A stretch of DNA of 37,486 nucleotides from JABSQH01 sp039194665 (GCA_039194665.1 JBCCVW010000014.1:1-37486), one strand, 5' to 3'; shown: positions 1 through 7,706, numbered from the stretch's first letter. Notes: generated from the letters alone by a model not told the origin. Program-made: numbers and translations.

Positions 1-2
1 AG

Positions 3-527
3 CGCATCATGCTCACTGCGACGCTCGCCTCGATGGCCGCCGGCCTCGCGATCCTGGCGCTCATCAACGTGTGGGGCGGGGTGGTCAACGTCGTGCTCGG
101 CCTGGTGGTGTTTGCTGTCGGATTCGGGCTGGTCGTGGCCCCCGCAACGTCGGCGATCATGGTGTCGCTGCCGGTGTCGAAGGCCGGCGACGGTTCATCG
201 GTCAACCTGTTGTCGCGTCAGGTCGGGGGAGCGGTCGGCGTTGCCCTGATCGGGTCGGTGGCCACGCTGGCGTACCGCCGCGACCTTTCGCTGGACGATC
301 TCGGGTTGAGTGCAGCACAACAAGACGCTCTGGAGAAATCGCTGAGCGGGGTCGAGGGCGTGACGGGCCTCACACCGTCGATGCAGGCCGCTGTCGACGC
401 CACCGCCGATGCCAGCGTGGCGGTCGGGCTGCAATGGGGTCTCGGACTCGCTGCGCTCTTCGCTGCCGTCGCTGCCGCGCTGGCCTTCCGCTTCGAAGCA
501 CCTGCGGCGCGGCCAGCATCTCGCTGA
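3..527 (+). CDS. MFS drug transporter, DHA2 (EmrB/QacA) type, C-terminal fragment
   Basis: The reading frame is open to the left edge, so the true start lies outside the window; the Met at base 9 is probably internal. About 174 residues are visible. They contain four hydrophobic segments and the DHA2-like stretch SSVNLLSRQVGGAVGVAL, typical of the last helices of 14-helix proton-driven multidrug exporters in the inner membrane. The chain ends in a short basic Ala/Pro-rich cytoplasmic tail. Another MFS gene follows 39 bases downstream on the same strand but has its own promoter-like hexamer. The substrate cannot be told from the sequence. The family call is fairly sure. Confidence 0.85.
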   Translation, partial: RIMLTATLASMAAGLAILALINVWGGVVNVVLGLVVFAVGFGLVVAPATSAIMVSLPVSKAGDGSSVNLLSRQVGGAVGVALIGSVATLAYRRDLSLDDLGLSAAQQDALEKSLSGVEGVTGLTPSMQAAVDATADASVAVGLQWGLGLAALFAAVAAALAFRFEAPAARPASR

Positions 528-554
528 CGGCGCCTCTTCACGGCTGCCTGTCGC

Positions 555-560
555 TACCGT
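555..560 (+). promoter_or_regulatory. -10 box TACCGT, leaderless start
   Basis: TACCGT fits TANNNT and ends 6 nt before the GTG at 567. No Shine-Dalgarno sequence is visible. This supports transcription starting at or next to the start codon. Confidence 0.55.
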
Positions 561-566
561 CGCCGT

Positions 567-1763
567 GTGGATCCGCCACCGATGGTCGAGCAGCCGACCG
601 CGGCGGCTACCGGTGTCGAGGCACGGGCCTGGCTCGCAGCGATCGTCGGAACCGTCAGTGTGGCGTTCCCGGCGTTTCTCACCGGGGCCATCACCGTCCA
701 GCTGAAGGACGACCTCGGCCTGAGCGCGACCGAAATCGGCGTGGCCATCGCCGCCAGTTTCGCTGCAGCTGCGGCGGCGTCGTACCGGCTCGGGCAGCTC
801 GCCGAACGGATGGGTCCGCAAGCGGCACTGCGCCTGGCACTCGCCACGTCGGCAGCGACGATGCTGGCGATCGCCGCGTTCGTCCAACACGCGTGGAGTC
901 TGACGAGCCTTCTCGCCCTGGCAGGAGTGGCGAACGGGCTCGCGCAGCCGGCGGCCAACCTGCTGCTGGCCACTGCGGTGCCCGCACGCCGATTGGGTTT
1001 GGCGATGGCTGCCAAGCAGTCGGGCGTGCCCGGCGGTGCGCTGCTGGGCGGCGTCGCCGTTCCGGCGCTCGCGTTGACCGTCGGCTGGCGATGGGCGTTC
1101 GTTGGCGGTGCGGCCCTCGCGCTTGCGGTGATCGCCGTTCCACCCCGTGTCGGCCGCGTGAACATCTCCAGACGGGCGCCGGCGACACCCGACCTGTCGA
1201 CGCGCCTGTTGACGATGTACTCGTTGGTCGGGATGCTCGGCGCGGCCGCCGCAGGTTCGCTCGTCGCTTTTCTCACCGCCGGGGCAGAACGATCGGGCAT
1301 CGACGCCGGCGCGGCGGGATTGCTGCTCAGTAGCGGCGCGCTGGTGGGTATCTCCGTGCGGCTGGTGCAGGGGTGGGAGGTCGACCGCCGTCAGTTTCGG
1401 CCGATCGTCCGCGTCGTCGTACTCATGACGATCGGGGCGGCATGCTTTGCCGCGCTCGCGGTCGACCGTTCGGGCTTCTACCTTGCGTTCACGCTGCCGA
1501 CGTTCGCCTTTGGCTGGTCCTGGCCGGGCCTATTGAACCTGTCGGTCATACGCAACAACCCGAGCGCGCCGGGCGCCGCGACCGGTACGACGCAGACCGG
1601 CGTCTACATCGGCGCCGCCGCCGGTCCGGCGATCGCCGGTCTGACCGTCGACGCAGTCGGCTATGGCGCCTTGTGGTTCGGTTGCGCAATCGCGTTGGCG
1701 GCGAGCGCCGTGGTCGCCAGGGTACTGGCCGGCCAGATGGCGCGGTTGCGCAGCCCGATCTGA
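567..1763 (+). CDS. MFS transporter, 12-helix type
   Basis: A 398-residue membrane protein with about twelve hydrophobic segments in two halves joined by a basic loop around residues 190-210. Glycine-rich stretches such as AAKQSGVPGGALLGG (after helix 4) and TGTTQTGVYIGAAAGPAIAG (second half) are typical of the major facilitator superfamily. It probably moves a small solute across the inner membrane by proton coupling; the substrate is unknown. The GTG start is preferred because a TANNNT hexamer lies 6 nt upstream; an ATG five codons further in is an alternative. The upstream neighbour is also an MFS gene, but of the longer DHA2 type, so this is not a simple duplication. Confidence 0.88.
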   Translation: MDPPPMVEQPTAAATGVEARAWLAAIVGTVSVAFPAFLTGAITVQLKDDLGLSATEIGVAIAASFAAAAAASYRLGQLAERMGPQAALRLALATSAATMLAIAAFVQHAWSLTSLLALAGVANGLAQPAANLLLATAVPARRLGLAMAAKQSGVPGGALLGGVAVPALALTVGWRWAFVGGAALALAVIAVPPRVGRVNISRRAPATPDLSTRLLTMYSLVGMLGAAAAGSLVAFLTAGAERSGIDAGAAGLLLSSGALVGISVRLVQGWEVDRRQFRPIVRVVVLMTIGAACFAALAVDRSGFYLAFTLPTFAFGWSWPGLLNLSVIRNNPSAPGAATGTTQTGVYIGAAAGPAIAGLTVDAVGYGALWFGCAIALAASAVVARVLAGQMARLRSPI

Positions 1764-1794
1764 GTCCACGGTCGACTGACCTCACCCGTTCCGC

Positions 1795-1977
1795 TCACCG
1801 CGTGCTGGTGGGTGGCGCATCACCCCCGCCTGGCCACGGCGCGACACGGCGGCGCGCGGCCAACTCGTGGAGCATGTCGATCAGGTCCATCCGCGTCGAG
1901 TCGGTGAGATCGCCGGACATCGCAAGCGACTGGGCAAGTTGGATCGGTTGGGAGTGGTCGGTGCCGTCACTGGTCAT
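1795..1977 (-). CDS. small hypothetical protein (60 aa)
   Basis: A small ORF whose last 60 codons read as a protein, MTSDGTDHSQPIQLAQSLAM and onward. It has an amphipathic helix (LTDSTRMDLIDMLHELAARR) and a Pro/Gly-rich tail. No signal peptide, membrane segment or metal motif is seen. The frame stays open upstream, but those codons read as out-of-frame sequence, so the ATG at 1977 (or GTG at 1980) is chosen. GATGCT, one base off TANNNT, lies 6 nt upstream. It is convergent with the MFS gene and divergent from the membrane gene at 2049. I recognise no family. A non-coding interval is the main alternative. Confidence 0.45.
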   Translation of the reverse strand: MTSDGTDHSQPIQLAQSLAMSGDLTDSTRMDLIDMLHELAARRRVAPWPGGGDAPPTSTR

Positions 1978-2035
1978 CACGACAGCATCGCGTCGAACGT
2001 GTGTTCGGTCAAGCCGAGGGCGGGTGCCGAGTTCG

Positions 2036-2041
2036 TAACGT
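2036..2041 (+). promoter_or_regulatory. -10 box TAACGT, leaderless start
   Basis: TAACGT lies 7 nt before the GTG at 2049, with no ribosome binding site between. It helps to choose that GTG over the upstream ATG at 2001 in the same frame. Confidence 0.55.
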
Positions 2042-2048
2042 CGCCCCG

Positions 2049-2921
2049 GTGAGCGGCGCGCATCGGCATCCGTATCTGACGGTGCCCGAGGACTGGGAAC
2101 TCGTGGAGCAGGACGGGCCGCGTCCCTTCGTGACGCTCGCCCGATGGCGCCGGCCGGACGGGTCCATCGTGACATGGCGGTCGCGCGCCCACCGGAAACA
2201 CCCGTCGGCGGAGGTCGAGCGGTGGTGGTGGGCGCCGGCGCAGCTCGGCTGGTGGATCGGTGTCCTGTTCGCCGTCGGTGCCAGTTGCTTTCTCGTGGCG
2301 TCGGTGCCGGTCTACCTCGATGCGCAGGGGTCAACGGGTCAAGGAGTGACCTACTTCGTCGGTTCGATCTTCTTCACCGCAGCGGCCACATTGCAGTTCG
2401 AACAGACACAATCCGTCGGCCTCGACCCGAGCAGTCCGGGGACACGCCGCGCTGGAGGGCGGTTCACCCTTGGCGTGCGGCGCATCGACTGGTGGGCAGC
2501 GCTCGTGCAAGTGGCCGGCACGCTGCTGTTCAACCGCAGCACGTGGTTCGCCATGTGGGAGAGCGAGTCGGCAGCAGGGTTCGACCGCTTGGTGTGGGTG
2601 CCCGACGTCGCTGGCTCGATCTGCTTTCTCCTCGCCTCATGGTTGGCGTGGGCTGAGGTCTGCGACGGCGCGTGGCGCTGGCGTCCAACCACGATCGGGT
2701 GGTGGGTGTCGGCAAGCAATCTGCTCGGCTCGGTGGCCTTCGGATTCTCGGCGGTCGGCGCCCTGGCGATCGACCAAGTTGCCCTCTCGGACGGTCTGGC
2801 CACTGGCGGCACGCTCGTGGGCGCCGCATGCTTCCTCGTCGGCGCGGTGTTGTTGTTGCCCGAGCTGCGCACCGCCCCAACCGAGACCGGCGTGCGTACG
2901 GCGGTGTCGGCGCCCGCGTGA
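2049..2921 (+). CDS. YrhK-like integral membrane protein
   Basis: A 290-residue protein with a soluble N-terminal part of about 50 residues (MSGAHRHPYLTVPEDWELVE...) followed by six hydrophobic helices in two similar groups of three. Each group begins with a Trp-rich entry (WWIGVLFAVGASCFLVAS; WWAALVQVAGTLLFNRSTWF). The pattern of Phe-x-Gly-Ser/Ser-x-x-Phe helices and an aromatic FNRSTWFAMW loop resembles YrhK-domain membrane proteins of unknown function; this is from memory of the family, not a search. The GTG at 2049 is preferred because a TANNNT box sits 7 nt upstream. The gene ends 5 bases from the convergent SDR gene. No enzymatic motif is seen. Confidence 0.8.
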   Translation: MSGAHRHPYLTVPEDWELVEQDGPRPFVTLARWRRPDGSIVTWRSRAHRKHPSAEVERWWWAPAQLGWWIGVLFAVGASCFLVASVPVYLDAQGSTGQGVTYFVGSIFFTAAATLQFEQTQSVGLDPSSPGTRRAGGRFTLGVRRIDWWAALVQVAGTLLFNRSTWFAMWESESAAGFDRLVWVPDVAGSICFLLASWLAWAEVCDGAWRWRPTTIGWWVSASNLLGSVAFGFSAVGALAIDQVALSDGLATGGTLVGAACFLVGAVLLLPELRTAPTETGVRTAVSAPA

Positions 2922-2926
2922 CCCAC

Positions 2927-3622
2927 TCACGGTGCGGTTCTGATCACCGCTTCGTTGTCGTCGGCTGCGCGCAGGATGGCCGCAGCGACGTCCTCTGGTT
3001 CGCGCCACGCCTCGGCGGCCGGGAGATCGTCGGCGGTATAGCCGGCGATGTCGTGAAACCCGGTGCGTGTGAAGCCCGGCACCACACAGGACACGTGGAT
3101 GCCCTCGGCCGCACACTGATCGTGGAGCGACTGCGTCACGCTCAACACGTATGCCTTGGTGGCGGCGTAGACCGCCTGTCGTGGTCGCCGCATCTCGGCG
3201 GCACCGGATGCGATATTCACGACGGCGACGGGTCGCCGATCGTGCCGGCGCGTCGCCGCGAGAAAGGCGTCGAGTACCTGCTGCACACCGATGACGTTGG
3301 TGTCGATCATCTCGAGGTTGCGGGCGGGTTCGATCTCGTCCCACCAGCCGGAGGCGCCGATCGCCGCGTTGTTCACGAGGAGGTCGATCGGACGGGCGCT
3401 TGCGGCGACGCGTTCGCACACGCGCTCGCGGCCCGATGCGCTCGAGAGGTCGGCAACGAGCACCTCCGACTCGACGGTGAGCGAATCGGCAACAGACGAC
3501 AATCGCTCTCGACTTCGACCGACAAGCACCACACCGGTGCTGCGCGCATCGAGCAGCCGACAGAGTGCTGCACCGATGCCACTCGATGCTCCCGTCACGA
3601 GCGCTCGGCGCCAGGCGACCAC
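2927..3622 (-). CDS. short-chain dehydrogenase/reductase
   Basis: A 231-residue classical SDR. The NAD(P)-binding TGASSGIG lies at residues 9-16, NNAA in the middle, and the catalytic Ser-Tyr-Lys set is seen in VNIASG followed by YAATK. Arg residues after the second strand (LVGRSRERL) suggest NADP preference, as is common in the family. The length is normal for a classical SDR. A typical reaction would be reversible oxidation of a secondary alcohol in the cytoplasm; the substrate is not predictable. The GTG start has the hexamer TAGCCT 6 nt upstream, so the mRNA may be leaderless. The gene is convergent with the membrane gene at 2049. Confidence 0.92.
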   Translation of the reverse strand: MVAWRRALVTGASSGIGAALCRLLDARSTGVVLVGRSRERLSSVADSLTVESEVLVADLSSASGRERVCERVAASARPIDLLVNNAAIGASGWWDEIEPARNLEMIDTNVIGVQQVLDAFLAATRRHDRRPVAVVNIASGAAEMRRPRQAVYAATKAYVLSVTQSLHDQCAAEGIHVSCVVPGFTRTGFHDIAGYTADDLPAAEAWREPEDVAAAILRAADDNEAVIRTAP

Positions 3623-3628
3623 TGCGCC

Positions 3629-3634
3629 AGGCTA
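3629..3634 (-). promoter_or_regulatory. -10 box TAGCCT, leaderless start
   Basis: Read on the minus strand, TAGCCT ends 6 nt before the GTG at 3622. On the plus strand the same TA begins TACGAC (3633-3638), one base short of TANNNT and 16 nt before the small ORF at 3655. This may be a weak bidirectional element. Confidence 0.5.
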
Positions 3635-3654
3635 CGACGAGCGCACGCATCGGA

Positions 3655-3825
3655 GTGCCGCCCCCGTTGCCAGCACCTGCGGTGGGCTTCATGACCTGGG
3701 TCGATGGTCCGGCTGCTGACTTCGAGCGGAACGCGCATCTGATCCACAACGGGGTCGATCGCGGCGTGTGGCGCCAACTCGCTGAGGACGTGCCCGGCCT
3801 GGCCCGGGCGGTGTCGGCCGAGTAG
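3655..3825 (+). CDS. small hypothetical protein (56 aa, or 44 aa from the internal ATG)
   Basis: An ORF starting at GTG 3655 (alternative ATG 3691) with a Pro-rich beginning and a body reading FERNAHLIHNGVDRGVWRQL followed by an acidic, Ala-rich end. Codons from about 3720 on end almost always in G or C, as in the sure genes nearby, which argues for real coding. It is too short for any domain I recognise and could be the tail of a decayed larger gene. It lies divergent from the SDR gene and is followed by a strong hairpin shared with the convergent surface-protein gene. Confidence 0.45.
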   Translation: MPPPLPAPAVGFMTWVDGPAADFERNAHLIHNGVDRGVWRQLAEDVPGLARAVSAE

Positions 3826-3853
3826 CCGGTTTCGATCGGTCGCTGCTGACGCG

Positions 3854-3890
3854 CGACGACGCCGCAGACCATCGGTCTGCGGCGTCGTCG
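3854..3890. terminator. bidirectional hairpin terminator, 17-bp stem
   Basis: A perfect inverted repeat: arms 3854-3870 and 3874-3890 with a 3-base loop (ATC). It lies between the small plus-strand ORF ending at 3825 and the minus-strand gene ending at 3895. There is no T-tract on either side, so it would be a U-less, actinobacterial-type terminator working in both directions. Confidence 0.8.
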
Positions 3891-3894
3891 TCGA

Positions 3895-5058
3895 TCAGGC
3901 TGCGGTCATGCGGCGTTCGCGCAGCGCGAACACGCCGAGGGCGATCGCCGCGGCGGCGGAGGCGCACGCCACGACGAGCAGCAACAGCTGCAGCAGCGAG
4001 CGGCCGGGCCGGTTGTCGTCGTCGACATCGACCACCGCAACGACGTCATCGGTGTCGTCGTTCGATGACGCAGCATCGTCCCGCGACGCGTCGGACTCGA
4101 CGTCGGTTGGTTCCGCGGACACCGCAGTCGACGAATCGGTGGCGTCCGTTGCATCGGCCACACCCTCGTCGGTGTCGTCAGTGTCAGTCGCCTCGTCGTC
4201 GGGCGACGATTCGCCCGGGGCGCCCGTCGGGGGAGCGACCGGAGCCGTGCTTGCCGGGGGCGTCACCGCAGGCGGCGCTGCTGGGGCCGGCGTGCGAGGC
4301 GCAGGCGCCGGGTTGGTCGGTGTCGGCACTGGTGCCGGGTTGGTGGGTGTCGGCGCTGGTGTCGGGGTCGGAGCGGGCGTGGGAGCCGGATCAACGGTGA
4401 GCGAGATCGTGACCGACGTGCCCGCCGAGCCGTTGGCGTCGAGCGGGTGGGCCATCGCTGGGACGCTGGACGCAACCGGCATGGCCACCTGCAGGTCGCC
4501 GTTGCCGTCGGCAGTCGTCTGCACCAGGTCGCCGGCGAAACCGATCGTGACCGACTCGCCAGGGGCGAATCCCGATCCACGCACCGTGGTATTCGCTCCG
4601 GCGGTGACCGGGTTGGGTGTGGCCGACAGTGCAGGCGTACGTGCGGGCGCGGTCGGTGGCGTCGGCGGTGCCAGGGGAGCGGGGACGGTGATCGTCAAGC
4701 TCGAGCCGGCCCAGCTGCCCTGGTCGCCGTTGGCGTCGAGCGGGTGGGCGCCCGCAGGCACCGAGGCGTCAACCGAGAACGGGGCGTTGATGGCGCCTGC
4801 GCCGTTGGCCGTGGTGGTGATCATGTCGCCGGCGAACCCGATGGTGACGACCTCGCCGGGCTGATAGTTGCTTCCTGAGACGGTCACCGTGCCGCCGGCA
4901 ACGGCTGGATCTGGCGACGCAGACACGGTGGCTGCTGCCTGCGCGGCGGCCGACTGGCCGCCGCCCAAGATGAAGATCGACGCCACGAGCGCAACGAGCG
5001 CCGGGACGAAGCCGATGTGGGCGACGATCGAGGGACGAGAGTGGTTGAACGTGTGCAT
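3895..5058 (-). CDS. cell-surface protein with two Ig-like repeats, acidic stalk and C-terminal membrane anchor
   Basis: 387 residues from the ATG at 5058, chosen because AAGGAG lies 7 nt upstream. Order: basic N-terminus and signal segment (about residues 1-40), two similar beta-rich repeats of about 80 residues, each with a PxPxxAG entry, the core VTIGFAGD and the tail AHPLDANG, then a long Pro/Thr/Ala linker, an Asp-rich stretch, one hydrophobic helix (SLLQLLLLVVACASAAAAIA) and a short RERR tail. This layout suggests a wall-spanning protein held in the membrane at its C-terminus; there is no LPXTG sortase motif. The repeats resemble IPT/TIG-like surface domains. The function is unknown; adhesion or envelope structure is an inference. 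Confidence 0.82.
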   Translation of the reverse strand: MHTFNHSRPSIVAHIGFVPALVALVASIFILGGGQSAAAQAAATVSASPDPAVAGGTVTVSGSNYQPGEVVTIGFAGDMITTTANGAGAINAPFSVDASVPAGAHPLDANGDQGSWAGSSLTITVPAPLAPPTPPTAPARTPALSATPNPVTAGANTTVRGSGFAPGESVTIGFAGDLVQTTADGNGDLQVAMPVASSVPAMAHPLDANGSAGTSVTISLTVDPAPTPAPTPTPAPTPTNPAPVPTPTNPAPAPRTPAPAAPPAVTPPASTAPVAPPTGAPGESSPDDEATDTDDTDEGVADATDATDSSTAVSAEPTDVESDASRDDAASSNDDTDDVVAVVDVDDDNRPGRSLLQLLLLVVACASAAAAIALGVFALRERRMTAA

Positions 5059-5065
5059 CGCGCTG

Positions 5066-5112
5066 CTCCTTGGTGATGGTGGTGGTGTGATGGTGTGGTG
5101 GTGTGGTGGTCT
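5066..5112 (-). promoter_or_regulatory. AAGGAG ribosome binding site preceded by a CAC/CCA-repeat leader
   Basis: On the minus strand the RBS AAGGAG (5071-5066) is preceded by about 40 bases built almost only from CAC, CCA and ATC triplets (5072-5112). Such a G-poor tract is unlikely to fold and may act as an unstructured ribosome-loading leader. Coding of His-rich peptide from the upstream frame is less likely because the RBS fits the ATG at 5058. Confidence 0.5.
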
Positions 5113-5189
5113 TGCTGACGACTGCACGATCACGCGACGCCGTGAAAGCGGTGTGAAATCGGGCGGCACACGCGTGGCAGGCTGGGGCG

Positions 5190-5465
5190 ATGTGCGGCTG
5201 TCTGGTCCTGTTCGTCGGTGCGGCGTTCCCGCGACTGGCGATCGTGCTGCTCGAGCTGTTCACCGACTACAACGACACGGCGTTCGACTCGTTCTGGGAG
5301 GGCCTCATCGGGTTCCTCCTCCTGCCATACACCGCGCTCGCGTTCATCCTGATGGACAACTGGCAAGAGGGCATCAACGGGTTCGGCTGGTTCATCGTGG
5401 TGCTCGGGTTCCTGGCCGACGTGAGCAGCTACGCCAGCACCAGTCGCACCGCTGCGGCGCGCTGA
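5190..5465 (+). CDS. small three-helix membrane protein
   Basis: A 91-residue protein with three hydrophobic segments (CLVLFVGAAFPRLAIVLLEL; WEGLIGFLLLPYTALAFIL; GFGWFIVVLGFLADVSSYA) and a short polar tail. An Asn/Asp-rich loop (FTDYNDTAFDSFW) joins the first two helices. It resembles the many small actinobacterial integral membrane proteins of unknown function; no catalytic motif is present. CAGGCT lies 6 nt before the ATG, one base off TANNNT, so a leaderless start is possible. It is divergent from the surface-protein gene, with about 130 bases between. Confidence 0.75.
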   Translation: MCGCLVLFVGAAFPRLAIVLLELFTDYNDTAFDSFWEGLIGFLLLPYTALAFILMDNWQEGINGFGWFIVVLGFLADVSSYASTSRTAAAR

Positions 5466-5564
5466 CCTGCGGCCGAAGCCGCGCCGCGACACGGCCCGAA
5501 CGGAGCGCGTTCGCCGATCGGCCGGTGCGCCGCTCGGACTTGGTGACGATGGGCACGCCACTTC

Positions 5565-5570
5565 TACGCT
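5565..5570 (+). promoter_or_regulatory. -10 box TACGCT, leaderless start
   Basis: TACGCT ends 6 nt before the ATG at 5577, with no Shine-Dalgarno sequence. The 111-base gap from 5466 to 5576 shows nothing else. Confidence 0.55.
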
Positions 5571-5576
5571 GCGACG

Positions 5577-6827
5577 ATGCGCATCGCTGCCGTTCTGCTC
5601 GCCTCCACCTTGGTCGTCGCCGCGTGCGGGTCCGACGACGACGGCGCGGCCACCACCGGCGCCGTCGAGACGACCGTCGCATCGACAACGGCGACAACCG
5701 TGGCTGACACGAGCGCAGCAACGACCGCAGCAGCCACCACCACGCCACCAACGGATGCGCCGACGACTGCGGCGACGACCGCTGCCCCGACAACGACCGA
5801 ACCGGCGACCGTCACACCCGCCGAGCTCGCCGCCGCCGGGCCGTATGCCGTCGGGGTGACCACCCGCACCGATCCGGCGCTGGTCGCCGAGGAGGCACCG
5901 GAGCTGATCGAGATCTGGTATCCGACGACTGCCGATACCACTGGCGCGACCGACGGCTACAACGTCCGCGACTTCCTCCCAACGGTGGTCGCCGACCTCG
6001 TTCCCCCCGAGACCAACTCTCGATTCGATGTCGCCGCGCGGCGCGACGCGGCTCCTGCCGCGGACGGACCCTTCCCGGTGGTGCTGTTCAGCCACGGCGC
6101 CGTTGCGTTTCGCACGCAGTCGAGTGAAATCGCCCGGCATTTGGCGTCGTGGGGGATGGTGGTCGCGTCGACCGACCACCCATCGCGCAACCTGTCCAAT
6201 CGGCTGCTCGGCACGGCGGAGGGCCAGCGGGCCTCGACGGACGATCTGCGCCAGGTGCGCACGTATCTCGACAATCTGCCGACCGACGACCCGTTGTCGG
6301 GCACGCTCGACATGTCGCAACTGGCGCTCGCCGGCCACTCCGCCGGCGGTGGAACGGTGGCGGTGGTCGCCAGCGACCCGGGAATCGCCGGGTACGTCAG
6401 TTATGCCTCAGGGCTCGGCGACGCTGCGCCGGACGTCCCCTCCCTGTTCATGGCGGGCGCCCTCGACACCATCGTCGATCCCATCGAGGTGACCACCGCA
6501 GCGTTCGAGGCGGCACCACCACCGTCGTGGTTGTGGCTCATCGACGGAGCAGGCCACCTCGCGTTCTCCGATCTGTGCGCCATCGGCGGCGACTCGACAC
6601 TCGTCGATCTCGCCGAGTCGGCGGGTATCGGCGACCTCGTCGACGACAGTCTCCGCAGTCTGGCCACCGACGGCTGCGAACCGCCCAACGTGCCGGTCGG
6701 TGATGTGTGGCCGGCGGTCAATCAGGCGTCGACCGGCTTTCTGCGGTGGGTGTTCGGCATCGACCCAGAACCGGTCGGCCTCGATGCGTCGGCGGTGACA
6801 CCGAACGTCACCGTGCAGTCGAAGTAG
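5577..6827 (+). CDS. lipoprotein alpha/beta hydrolase, PAF-acetylhydrolase/chlorophyllase-like
   Basis: 416 residues. A lipoprotein signal ends in VVAAC (Cys17), then a Thr/Ala-rich spacer to about residue 75, then an alpha/beta-hydrolase domain. The segment VLFSHGAVAFRTQSSEIA and the nucleophile elbow GHSAGGG (Ser255) match PAF-acetylhydrolase, chlorophyllase and polyester-hydrolase relatives. Asp297 (in ALDTIVDP) and His327 (in GAGHLAF) complete a likely triad, so the enzyme should be active as an esterase outside the membrane. It appears to be a single-gene unit with its own -10 box. The substrate is unknown; lipid or polyester esters are reasonable guesses. Confidence 0.87.
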   Translation: MRIAAVLLASTLVVAACGSDDDGAATTGAVETTVASTTATTVADTSAATTAAATTTPPTDAPTTAATTAAPTTTEPATVTPAELAAAGPYAVGVTTRTDPALVAEEAPELIEIWYPTTADTTGATDGYNVRDFLPTVVADLVPPETNSRFDVAARRDAAPAADGPFPVVLFSHGAVAFRTQSSEIARHLASWGMVVASTDHPSRNLSNRLLGTAEGQRASTDDLRQVRTYLDNLPTDDPLSGTLDMSQLALAGHSAGGGTVAVVASDPGIAGYVSYASGLGDAAPDVPSLFMAGALDTIVDPIEVTTAAFEAAPPPSWLWLIDGAGHLAFSDLCAIGGDSTLVDLAESAGIGDLVDDSLRSLATDGCEPPNVPVGDVWPAVNQASTGFLRWVFGIDPEPVGLDASAVTPNVTVQSK

Positions 6828-6913
6828 ACCATCCCCGTTCGGAGCGGACGGGTTCGGTACCGTCCTGGCACCGGCTACACGCAGGGGTTGCGGCGCCGGG
6901 AGAGGAGATCAAC

Positions 6914-7273
6914 ATGCCACCCGTGGAAGCCTGGAAGCTCGTCGTGTTGCAACGGTTCGCCAAGTTCGACGGCCGCGCCAGCAGGTCGGAGTATTGGTGG
7001 TTCTTCCTCGCCAACATCATCATCGCCACCGTGTTGTTCCTACTCGGCGGTGTGGCATCGCTGTTCTTCGTGCTGTACGTCATCTACGCACTGGCGATGC
7101 TGATCCCGTCGATTGCAGTCGGGATACGCCGACTCCACGACACCAACAAAACGGGCTGGTTGATGCTTGTCGGTCTGATTCCCTTTGTCGGCGGCATCAT
7201 CTTGATCGTGTTCTTCGCGATCGCCGGCGATGCGGGCCCGAACCAGTACGGCGAGGTGCCCGAAGGGGTGTAA
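6914..7273 (+). CDS. DUF805 family membrane protein
   Basis: 119 residues from the ATG at 6914, chosen because a purine-rich ribosome binding site (GGAGAGGAG) lies just upstream; the frame is open further upstream but reads as non-coding there. Typical DUF805 features are seen: FDGRASRSEYWWF near the N-terminus, several hydrophobic helices, the IGIRRLHDTNKTGW-type signature (here VGIRRLHDTNKTGW) and a short G/N-rich C-terminus (AGPNQYG). Such proteins lie in the inner membrane and have no firm function. TACCGT at 6858-6863 could be its -10 box, giving a short leader. The gene ends 3 bases from the convergent arsC. Confidence 0.9.
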   Translation: MPPVEAWKLVVLQRFAKFDGRASRSEYWWFFLANIIIATVLFLLGGVASLFFVLYVIYALAMLIPSIAVGIRRLHDTNKTGWLMLVGLIPFVGGIILIVFFAIAGDAGPNQYGEVPEGV

Positions 7274-7276
7274 CGC

Positions 7277-7696
7277 TCAGGCGCTGAGGCGTGATACGCC
7301 GAGTTCGGCCATCAGATCCAGCACCTTCAGTTCGATCTCGTCGCGGATCGGCCTGACCGCATCGACGCCCTGACCAGCCGGATCGGCCAGTGGCCAATCG
7401 AGATAACGGGTGCCCGGGTAGAACGGACATTCGTCGCCACACCCCATGGTGACCACCACGTCGGAGGCTTCGACGGCCGCGTCTTCCAACCGCTTCGGAG
7501 TGGCCTGCATTTCCCGGAGGTCGACACCGACCTCCGACATCGCCTCGACCACAGCGGGGTTGATGTCGTCGGCCGGTTGGGTGCCCGCCGAGCGCACGAC
7601 GACGCCGTCGCCGCCGTGGTGGCTGAGAAAGCCCGCTGCCATCTGCGAGCGACCAGCGTTGTGCACGCACACGAACAGGACTTCAGGGGTGGCCAT
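7277..7696 (-). CDS. arsC: arsenate reductase, low-molecular-weight phosphatase fold
   Basis: 139 residues. It reduces arsenate to arsenite in the cytoplasm. The phosphatase loop CVHNAGRS has the attacking Cys10 and Arg16. A second site, TMGCGDECP, offers Cys86 and Cys90, and DPAG carries the general acid. This layout fits actinobacterial ArsC enzymes, some of which use mycothiol/mycoredoxin and others thioredoxin; the sequence alone does not decide. A GGAG ribosome site precedes the ATG, and the gene lies 10 bases downstream of the aquaporin gene, so the two are probably one operon, controlled by the divergent ArsR. Confidence 0.93.
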   Translation of the reverse strand: MATPEVLFVCVHNAGRSQMAAGFLSHHGGDGVVVRSAGTQPADDINPAVVEAMSEVGVDLREMQATPKRLEDAAVEASDVVVTMGCGDECPFYPGTRYLDWPLADPAGQGVDAVRPIRDEIELKVLDLMAELGVSRLSA

Positions 7697-7706
7697 GGGG
7701 CTCCGA

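Noticed and set aside
2001..2048. Upstream ATG start for the YrhK-like gene
   Set aside because: The added residues (MFGQAEGGCRVRNVAP) look non-coding, and the -10 box at 2036-2041 would then lie inside the gene.
2637..3872. 411-codon open frame on the minus strand
   Set aside because: It overlaps the SDR gene in another frame and the YrhK-like gene antisense. Arg/Ser-rich with no motif.
5130..6338. 402-codon open frame on the minus strand
   Set aside because: It runs antisense to the small membrane protein and the lipoprotein hydrolase. Its residues are His/Arg/Gly-rich and show no domain; it is a GC-rich shadow.
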